Positions 1-4,606 of a stretch of DNA of 7,716 nucleotides are shown one piece after another. The stretch spans positions 1 through 7,716 of the forward strand of contig CALJCO010000043.1 in the NCBI GenBank assembly GCA_938023905.1, in the 5' to 3' direction. Origin of the DNA: an uncultured Collinsella sp. Its GTDB lineage: Bacteria > Actinomycetota > Coriobacteriia > Coriobacteriales > Coriobacteriaceae. The translations under genes and the position numbers were made by a program. Below the pieces are notes generated by a model. The model did not search any database, had not been told where the DNA came from, and worked only from the letters and a program-made list of their open reading frames with translations. Within the stretch, counting starts at the first letter, position 1. Every line of letters begins with the position of its first letter.

Positions 1-11
1 AAACTTTTTTC

Positions 12-40
12 AAACTCAGGGCTTTGAGTTTTTATTTTTG
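12..40 (+). terminator. Intrinsic terminator at the left edge
   Basis: A 7-bp perfect stem (AAACTCA at 12-18, TGAGTTT at 25-31) encloses a 6-nt loop and runs into a T-rich tract (TTTTT-A-TTTTT, about 29-39). This is the layout of a Rho-independent terminator on the plus strand, probably ending a gene that lies left of the window. The stem is AT-rich, so its strength is uncertain. Confidence 0.55.
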
Positions 41-381
41 TCCCAAGGGGCACGGAGAGCCGCCTTTGGAGGCTCGATATCGCCGAAAACGCCCGTTTTG
101 AAACTCAACCGCCTTTGAGCCTGCAAGCCACCAGCTTCAACAGTAAGTGAGTCGACGCGGGTGGCTTACGAGCCGTTCACAAAACCGCAGGCCACAGGTC
201 TTTGTCAACGATAAGCAAAGTGAATAGTCTCAGGTGGCTTGCCCATGAGTTGGCGTAAGCCTGTTTAGCAAAAGGCTAATCGGACACGACAGGCCGCCCG
301 CATGGCGACGGCGTTTCCCGTGCGGGCACAAACAGCCCTGCGTGCCCTGTCGCGCGATATCCCAATGCGACGTTCAGAACC
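41..381. other. Non-coding stretch rich in inverted repeats
   Basis: I see no convincing gene here. The stretch contains several perfect inverted repeats. GAGCC/GGCTC (57-61/71-75) has an inner CC/GG pair and a TTT loop. GCAAGCCACC (123-132) can pair with GGTGGCTTGC (233-242), and its 8-nt core can also pair with GGTGGCTT (160-167). CTTTG/CAAAG lies at 200-204/216-220. GCCCGCA/TGCGGGC (296-302/321-327) is nested inside CGACAGG/CCTGTCG (287-293/346-352). I checked for tRNA, tmRNA, RNase P and T-box landmarks and recognised none. It could be a structured RNA or decayed mobile-element DNA. Confidence 0.4.
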
Positions 382-561
382 CTACCCGCCAAGCAGCCAC
401 CTCGCGAAATTCAGCACGAGCACGCCCTCCCGGGTATGGGGCTCATGCCTCGTGCGAGTGATGAGAATCTTCGGGAATGCATCCCCGATGGATAGAATCG
501 GCGCAATCTCCCTCTCGAGCGTCGAATCGGCGCCGATATCGTCGCTCACATACACTCTCCT
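382..561 (-). pseudogene. C-terminal remnant of a DUF4143-type AAA ATPase
   Basis: The minus-strand reading ending at the TAG at 384-382 gives about 59 residues that resemble the C-terminus of predicted AAA+ ATPases with a DUF4143/restriction-endonuclease-like tail (COG1373 type). Recognisable parts are RRVYVSDDIG, TLEREIAPILSIGDAFPKIL, RTRHEPHTREGV and the terminal FARWLLGG. That family normally exceeds 380 residues and starts with a Walker A ATPase domain, none of which is present. The frame stays open upstream to an ATG at 651, but residues before about 561 do not look like the family. The break coincides with a 24-nt palindrome (560-583). No Shine-Dalgarno precedes the ATG. I infer a dead 3' gene fragment. 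The assignment is by remembered sequence pattern, not by a search. Confidence 0.6.
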
Positions 562-583
562 TCCCGGTTTCGAAACCTGGAAG
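560..583. repeat. 24-nt near-perfect palindrome
   Basis: A perfect 12-bp palindrome, GGTTTCGAAACC (566-577), is flanked by CTTCC (560-564) and GGAAG (579-583), with a single C/T mismatch between core and arms. It sits exactly where similarity of the minus-strand ATPase remnant begins. It may be a recombination or protein-binding site, or simply part of decayed DNA. Confidence 0.5.
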
Positions 584-685
584 GCAGTATGCGCAAGGAT
601 GCGTCGAGGTGCGATCCCAGTCGTACCATGCCAGCAGAGATGTCGAGGCACATTCGTTCATGCTGCAATGCGGGCATCGGAGATG

Positions 686-713
686 AAAAAAAGCCCGTCG
701 GGTAGTCATGGGC
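686..713 (-). terminator. Probable minus-strand terminator
   Basis: Read on the minus strand, GCCC (713-710) can pair with GGGC (696-693), and an internal CCCG/CGGG offers alternative pairing, followed directly by seven T residues (complement of A686-A692). Further upstream on that strand lies a GCGG/CCGC hairpin (716-727). It would end minus-strand transcription coming from the transposase-remnant side. Confidence 0.4.
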
Positions 714-793
714 GTGCGGGAGCCCGCATCAGTAACCTGCCTCCTCGGTTGTCCCTTCTTTGCATGGTCGTCTACATAAAGGAGGAACCAGCC

Positions 794-1075
794 ATGCAGA
801 TCAGCATGCTTGCCCTTCTTGGGTCACGGACCGGGGAGGCGAGGGCCTCCGTCGGGACCGCCCCGAGCAACCGGCATATCCAAGGAATGACAAGGCTCGA
901 TCGCTGTGCTGGTCAGGATGCCGAAGCGGGCCGTCCGCCAATCGGAATGCGGGTCAGGATGCTGCAACGTGATTCCAGCTGCAGGATACGGCTCCTTTGC
1001 GGTTGCCGCAAAACCTGCTGGCAACATTCTTACTATCCGAATGATGTACGCATCCCTTGGGATCGTTTCGCCTGA
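794..1075 (+). CDS. Orphan small ORF with strong ribosome site, probably truncated
   Basis: The ATG at 794 is preceded by AAAGGAGGA (778-786), eight bases from the end of GGAGG: one of the best Shine-Dalgarno sequences in the window. The reading continues 93 codons (MQISMLALLGSRTGEARA...). I do not recognise the protein. From about codon 38 the DNA holds a pair of direct repeats (911-970), and it then runs antisense to an IS3-type transposase remnant, so the distal half is probably not native coding sequence. The likeliest reading is the genuine 5' end of a gene (about 35 codons) cut off by an inserted element, with the rest being accidental open frame. It has no membrane segment and no motif I can name. 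It could also be chance, since the same frame stays open well upstream of the ATG. Confidence 0.25.
   Translation: MQISMLALLGSRTGEARASVGTAPSNRHIQGMTRLDRCAGQDAEAGRPPIGMRVRMLQRDSSCRIRLLCGCRKTCWQHSYYPNDVRIPWDRFA
911..970. repeat. Paired direct repeats, possible insertion-sequence end
   Basis: GGTCAGGATGC occurs twice (911-921 and 952-962), 41 bp apart. The similarity extends to 18 positions with a few mismatches (GGTCAGGATGCCGAAGCG versus GGTCAGGATGCTGCAACG). Multiple subterminal repeats at such spacing are typical of transposase-binding sites at IS ends, for example in the IS21 family. No matching second end or intact transposase is in the window, so this is an inference. Confidence 0.35.
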
Positions 1076-1130
1076 CCAGGGCCATCTTCAGCGCCTCATC
1101 GGCCAGCTCGGCAGGCGCCTCTTCCACGCG
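1035..1130 (-). pseudogene. Remnant of an IS3-family OrfB transposase (DDE domain)
   Basis: The minus strand encodes RVEEAPAELADEALKMAL followed by VRRNDPKGCVHHSD. This matches the part of IS3-family OrfB integrase cores that leads into the second catalytic aspartate (usual form HHSDRGSQY); the D of HHSD is at 1035-1037. Only about 32 of the roughly 270-300 residues of OrfB can be recognised. Upstream the frame gives unrelated residues, and downstream of HHSD the expected RGSQYxS is replaced by SKNVAS, so both sides have decayed or been rearranged. The surrounding open frame (954-1214) is not a functional gene. Its position just before the mef/msr module fits an island built by past transposition. 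Identified from the motif only. Confidence 0.6.
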
Positions 1131-1189
1131 TAATAGCCCTGGCGGGTCACCTACGCAACCAAAGATACAAAAGGGATCGAATGGCCAGA

Positions 1190-1219
1190 AAGGATTGTCC
1201 TTGCCGACAGGCAATCCTT
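1190..1219. repeat. Inverted repeat overlapping the module promoter
   Basis: AAGGATTG (1190-1197) and CAATCCTT (1212-1219) are perfect complements. Inner CCT (1199-1201) and AGG (1209-1211) extend the stem past a single bulged T, leaving a 7-nt loop. The right arm overlaps the first two bases of the -35 hexamer at 1218. It could be an operator, or the end of upstream transcription; there is no T-run to support a strong terminator. Confidence 0.45.
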
Positions 1220-1247
1220 GACAAACGAGCTTCAGCCTCCTTAAAAT
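1218..1247 (+). promoter_or_regulatory. Sigma-70-type promoter for the leader-mef-msr module
   Basis: A perfect -35 box TTGACA (1218-1223) is separated by 18 bp from TAAAAT (1242-1247), which matches TATAAT at five of six positions. The start of transcription would be about 1254, giving a roughly 130-nt 5' leader before the mef-like ATG. This is the best promoter in the window. Confidence 0.7.
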
Positions 1248-1287
1248 TGCGTGGTTTGCCGAACTGAGTCAGCGAAGGAGGGGTGTC

Positions 1288-1323
1288 GTGGTTGGTCTTT
1301 TCCGCACGTGGATGAGCGCCTAA
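1288..1323 (+). CDS. Regulatory leader peptide MVGLFRTWMSA
   Basis: A GTG at 1288 opens an 11-codon reading, MVGLFRTWMSA, ending at TAA (1321-1323). It is preceded by AAGGAGGGG (1275-1283), which places AGGAGG six bases from the start: a near-ideal ribosome site for so short an ORF, and stronger than that of the mef-like gene it precedes. It lies about 35 nt after the predicted transcription start and 60 nt before the mef-like ATG. Short leader peptides at this position control erm and mef/msr genes: a macrolide-bound ribosome stalls in the leader and changes the RNA fold. Here an Arg-Thr-Trp triplet at codons 6-8 is the candidate arrest site. It only partly resembles the known Arg/Lys-X-Arg/Lys pattern. 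Codons 10-11 form one arm of the following hairpin. The regulatory role is inferred; the ORF and ribosome site are directly visible. Confidence 0.65.
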   Translation: MVGLFRTWMSA

Positions 1324-1383
1324 AAAGCGGCGCTGTTATGGCGTCGCGCTGTTTTGCACGCCATTCCACGATTGGACATAACC
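1315..1383 (+). promoter_or_regulatory. Candidate attenuator with mutually exclusive hairpins
   Basis: Overlapping stems can be drawn. Stem 1:2 pairs AGCGCC (1315-1320, last leader codons) with GGCGCT (1329-1334). Stem 2:3 pairs GCGGCGC (1327-1333) with GCGTCGC (1341-1347), with one G-U pair and a 7-nt loop. Stem 3:4 pairs ATGGCGT (1338-1344) with ACGCCAT (1358-1364). In addition GTTATG (1335-1340) can pair with CATAAC (1377-1382), directly 5' of the mef-like ATG. Stems 1:2 and 3:4 can coexist; 2:3 excludes both. A ribosome stalled in the leader would mask strand 1, favour 2:3 and free the initiation region. This is the logic of ermC-type attenuation. Transcription attenuation is an alternative, since a short TTTT (1352-1355) follows stem 2:3. 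Stabilities were not computed. Confidence 0.55.
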
Positions 1384-2670
1384 ATGATGTTTGAAACCTC
1401 TCGGCGCAGGTCTGTTTCGCTGTGCCATTCATGGCAATTCAAGCTTTGTTTCGTATGGGGCGGGGAGCTCGTGTCGACATTGACGAGCTCGATTCTCCAA
1501 ATGGGTCTCATTTGGCATATCGCCCTCACGACAGGATCATCTTCCCTCCTCTCCCTGGCATCGTTAGCAGGCTTTCTGCCGATTGCTTTGTTCGGAGTCC
1601 TTGCGGGCGCCGTTGTCGACAGACTGCCTTTGAAGCGTGTTCTCATCGGCGCCGACCTCTTCGTTGTCGCGGTGGGCGCCGCCTTGGCGATTGCCTCGTT
1701 GGCCGGCAGCTTACCTGCGTGGTCAATACTCATCGCCCTGTTTCTCCGCGCAGCTGGCACTTCGTTCTACACGCCGGCCTCCCAATCCCTCACGCCCCAT
1801 CTCGCCCCGCCAGAGCATCTCGTTCGCCTATCGGGAGTGACTCAGGCGATTCAGTCCGGCGGATACATTCTTGGCGCCGCGCTCGCGGCAGTGATTTATC
1901 CTGTGGCGGGCATTACCGCCATGATTGCCCTCGACGTGCTGGGAGCGCTTTTCGCTTCTCTAGCTGTCCTCGCCGCACAGATAGACGCAGGGGGCCTCGA
2001 CGAAGCCGACCGCAGCTCGTCCTTTTCCAATAAGGTTCGAGAGCTCTTCTCTGAGATTTCGGACGGCTACAAGCTGATCAGGGGATACAGGGGGCTGTTC
2101 GCCCTTCTTTGGTGCGGGTTCGTCTTCGCTTTCGCGTTCTCCCCACTCGCGGCATTGTTCCCAATAATGACCTTGGGACATTTTGGCGGTAGCACGGGGG
2201 ATGCTGCTTTGGTGGAGGTCCTTTTCTCCGCAGGCATGCTGGCTGGGTCCGGCATCTTGGCGGCCACGGGAGGGTTCCGCAATAGGTCGCTCACCATGGT
2301 CGCCGCGATTGCCGGCTTCGGCATTGCCGCAATCGTATCCGGATCGCTCGGCCCGTCATTGTTCGCTGCTTTCCTGCCGGCGAGCTTTCTTATGGGCGCA
2401 TGCTCCCCGCTGTACGCGGGAACCCAGACTGCCCTTATGCAGGAGCAGATACCTCCTGAGTACCTAGGCCGCGTTTTCGGCCTCTACGGAACCATCATGG
2501 CGTGGGCCATGCCCATGGGCCTCGCAGCCCCCTCCGTTTTTGCGGACCTGCTCGGAGCTCCGTTATGGTTCGTCGGCTCTGGAGCGACCATGGTACTGCT
2601 TGCGATGGCTATGCTGCTTGCTCCGAGCGTCCGAAACGTGGGGAAAAGAGATACCGGGCAGATTCAATAG
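1384..2670 (+). CDS. Mef-type MFS macrolide efflux transporter
   Basis: This gene encodes a 428-residue, very hydrophobic major facilitator protein, probably with 12 membrane helices, in the cytoplasmic membrane. Its pattern follows Mef(A)/Mef(E): a WGGELVSTLTSSILQM-like first helix (about 25-40), the MFS motif A loop GVLAGAVVDRLPLKR (71-85), the FYTPASQSLTPHL stretch (128-140), YAGTQTALMQEQIPPEYLGR (344-363) and AMPMG (375-379). Mef proteins export 14- and 15-membered macrolides by proton antiport and work best with a partner Msr ABC-F protein, which here follows downstream. The family is about 405 residues long; this one is longer because of some ten extra N-terminal residues and a short C-terminal tail. 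The ATG at 1384 (or 1387) is chosen over the in-frame TTG at 1354, which lies inside the attenuator without a ribosome site. The Shine-Dalgarno is weak (GGA, 1374-1376). Substrate is inferred from family resemblance recalled from memory. Confidence 0.85.
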   Translation: MMFETSRRRSVSLCHSWQFKLCFVWGGELVSTLTSSILQMGLIWHIALTTGSSSLLSLASLAGFLPIALFGVLAGAVVDRLPLKRVLIGADLFVVAVGAALAIASLAGSLPAWSILIALFLRAAGTSFYTPASQSLTPHLAPPEHLVRLSGVTQAIQSGGYILGAALAAVIYPVAGITAMIALDVLGALFASLAVLAAQIDAGGLDEADRSSSFSNKVRELFSEISDGYKLIRGYRGLFALLWCGFVFAFAFSPLAALFPIMTLGHFGGSTGDAALVEVLFSAGMLAGSGILAATGGFRNRSLTMVAAIAGFGIAAIVSGSLGPSLFAAFLPASFLMGACSPLYAGTQTALMQEQIPPEYLGRVFGLYGTIMAWAMPMGLAAPSVFADLLGAPLWFVGSGATMVLLAMAMLLAPSVRNVGKRDTGQIQ

Positions 2671-2931
2671 CCCAAGTATTCGAAAAAAAGAGGCAGCAGC
2701 CATCGGTTCAAGCGTCAGCCTTCAAGCCCTTGCGACGACGAGGTATTGCACCGACATCCCACATCGCGCTCCTTATTCGCCGCCAACTATCATTTTCGGA
2801 TTTGCCGGCTTGCGCAAGGCCAAAACGCTCGCGCCGGCAATCGGGCAAAGGCGAAAAATCGACGTGAGCAATCTTTTTTGGCATGGCTGCGCTTCCAGTA
2901 AAACGCTAATACGCAAAAGGCGGTTCAACCT
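2671..2931 (+). other. mef-msr spacer with inverted repeat
   Basis: These 261 nt separate the two resistance genes and hold no recognisable protein. TTGCCGGC (2802-2809) and GCCGGCAA (2833-2840) form an 8-bp perfect inverted repeat with a 23-nt loop, and a T6 run follows at 2873-2878. Candidate short leader ORFs before the msr-like gene are GTG 2864 (reading across the msr start) and ATG 2883-TAA 2909 (MAALPVKR). Neither has a good Shine-Dalgarno, so I do not call them. The spacer is long enough for its own regulatory step or promoter, but I see no clear -35/-10 pair. Confidence 0.4.
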
Positions 2932-4401
2932 ATGGAACTCATAGTCAAAGCTAAAGACATCTTTTTGGAATATGCCGGCCGCGATATCCTGGACATCGAA
3001 GAATTGGAAATCTACCCCTACGATCGCATCGGCTTGGTGGGAGACAACGGCGCAGGCAAAACCAGCCTGCTTAAAATCCTGAGCGGCAATCTTACCATTG
3101 CGGACGCCGACGTCAGGCGCTTCGGCAGCATTGCCCTCATCGGCCAACTCGATGAACTCGACCTTGATGCGGCTCAGGACAACGGCGAGATGCTCTCCCG
3201 TCTCAACGTCGCCGGAGTGGCGCAGGAGACGATGAGCGGCGGAGAGGAGACACGCGCCAAGATTGCCTCTGCGCTCTCCCAGCATGCAAGCGCGATCTTC
3301 GCCGACGAGCCTACGAGCCACCTCGACCAAGACGGCATCAGCCTTCTCGTCGGACAACTCAAGGCATTTGATGGAGCCCTGCTCATCGTGAGCCATGACC
3401 GTTATTTTCTCGATCAGGTAGTGGACAAGATCTGGGAGCTCAAAGACGGCGGTATTTCCGAATTCTGGGGTGACTACTCCGACTATCTGCGACAGAAAGA
3501 AGAAGAGCGCAAAGTTCAGGCGGCTCGATACGAAGAGGCGATGCGCGAGCGCGAGCGCCTCGAAGCCGCCATCGAAAAACAACGGAAAAAAGCACGGCAG
3601 GTCGACGCCAAGCAGAAGGGCGCAAAGAAAAGCAACGAGAATGCAGGTCGATTGGGACATCAGAAAGCAACCGGCACCAAACAGAAGAGGATGTACCAGG
3701 CAGCTAAGAACATGGAGAAGCGCCTCGAAGCGCTCGAAGGGATCGAGGCCCCAGATAGCATTCGCACCGTGCGGTTCCGCCAGAGCAAGGCCCTGGAACT
3801 GCATAGTAAATTTCCCATCTCGGCAGACGATTTCAGCTTGAGCTTCGGCAACTGCATGCTCTATGACCACGCGAAATTCGAGATACCGCTCGGTGCCAAA
3901 GTGGCCATCACCGGTGGCAACGGCACAGGAAAGACCAGCCTGCTGAAGGCAATCGTTCGACGCGCCGACGGTATCAACATCTCTCCCAAAGCAGAGATCG
4001 GCTACTTCGAACAGACAGGTTACAAGTTCGACGCCCGCCAGTCTGTGATCTCGTTCATGCAGAATGGTTGCGAGTACAGCATGACCGAAATTCGAGGCAT
4101 CCTCGCCTCTATGGGAATCGGACCGCGCGACCTGACAAAGGACGTTGGCGTTCTCTCGGGAGGCGAAGTCATCAAGCTGCTACTCGCGAAGATGCTGCTG
4201 GGCAGATACAACATCTTGCTCATGGACGAGCCTGGAAATTACCTGGACATCAAGAGCGCCGAAGCCCTCGAGCAGATGATGAGCGCCTATGCCGGAACGA
4301 TAGTGTTCGTCTCCCACGATAAGAGGCTGGTCGAGAACGTCGCAGACATTGTCTACGAAATAAAGGACACCAAGCTAGTCAAAATCTTTCAGCGCGAATA
4401 G
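2932..4401 (+). CDS. Msr-type ABC-F ribosome protection protein
   Basis: This 489-residue soluble ABC-F ATPase has two nucleotide-binding domains and no membrane segment. NBD1 has Walker A GDNGAGKT (37-44), signature SGGEE (102-106), Walker B/D-loop FADEPTSHLD (123-132) and switch SHD (154-156). A charged helical linker rich in Lys, Glu and Arg spans about 180-290. NBD2 has Walker A GGNGTGKT (328-335), LSGGE (408-412), LLMDEPGNYLD (429-439) and SHD (461-463). Both catalytic glutamates (E126, E433) are present. The start MELIVKAKDI, the long linker with RQKEEERK (187-194) and the SKALELH motif (285-291) are characteristic of Msr(D)/Msr(E). These bind the ribosomal E site and displace macrolides from the exit tunnel. 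The length equals the family norm. The ATG at 2932 has AAAAGG (2915-2920) 11 nt upstream, a moderate ribosome site. Position and strand imply co-transcription with the mef-like gene. It is related to but clearly not identical to streptococcal Msr(D). Confidence 0.9.
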   Translation: MELIVKAKDIFLEYAGRDILDIEELEIYPYDRIGLVGDNGAGKTSLLKILSGNLTIADADVRRFGSIALIGQLDELDLDAAQDNGEMLSRLNVAGVAQETMSGGEETRAKIASALSQHASAIFADEPTSHLDQDGISLLVGQLKAFDGALLIVSHDRYFLDQVVDKIWELKDGGISEFWGDYSDYLRQKEEERKVQAARYEEAMRERERLEAAIEKQRKKARQVDAKQKGAKKSNENAGRLGHQKATGTKQKRMYQAAKNMEKRLEALEGIEAPDSIRTVRFRQSKALELHSKFPISADDFSLSFGNCMLYDHAKFEIPLGAKVAITGGNGTGKTSLLKAIVRRADGINISPKAEIGYFEQTGYKFDARQSVISFMQNGCEYSMTEIRGILASMGIGPRDLTKDVGVLSGGEVIKLLLAKMLLGRYNILLMDEPGNYLDIKSAEALEQMMSAYAGTIVFVSHDKRLVENVADIVYEIKDTKLVKIFQRE

Positions 4402-4429
4402 CCCTAAATGAGCAGGAAATAATCCCCGA

Positions 4430-4518
4430 ACGGAGACAAGGGAGTAAAACGGCAAAGAAAGAGCCTCCGTCCCAACGCAGGGAACGGAGGCTCTTTAATC
4501 GCTTTTACTCATCTCCGT
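4430..4518. terminator. Long palindromic bidirectional terminator between the msr-like gene and guaA
   Basis: The core is a perfect 13-bp stem (AAAGAGCCTCCGT 4458-4470, ACGGAGGCTCTTT 4484-4496), extended inward by CCC/GGG past one bulged A. Outside it, GAGTAAAA (4442-4449) pairs with TTTTACTC (4503-4510), and ACGGAGA (4430-4436) with TCTCCGT (4512-4518). The whole 89 nt can fold into one long hairpin. T-rich tracts on both strands suit termination of the plus-strand msr-like gene and of minus-strand guaA. Confidence 0.8.
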
Positions 4519-4606
4519 CGCTGGTGGCTTTGTCATGACTCTCGTACGAAACGAAACTCAGCGGCATAGTGCGGCACTCAAAATCGCAGGTCAGAACCCT
4601 GTCGTC

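Noticed and set aside
302..793. Upstream part of the 257-codon plus-strand open frame (302-1075)
   Set aside because: It runs antisense to the DUF4143 ATPase remnant, has no ribosome site at 302 and has low-information composition; only the internal ATG 794 has support.
1354..1383. TTG at 1354 as start of the mef-like gene
   Set aside because: No Shine-Dalgarno, and it lies inside the attenuator stems; the ATGs at 1384/1387 fit the family N-terminus better.
1308..1394. Second short reading (GTG 1308 or ATG 1338) overlapping the mef-like start
   Set aside because: Neither start has a ribosome site; the GTG 1288 leader is far better supported.
2773..3870. 365-codon minus-strand open frame opposite the msr-like gene
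   Set aside because: It is antisense to conserved ABC-F coding sequence, with no ribosome site and no recognisable motif.
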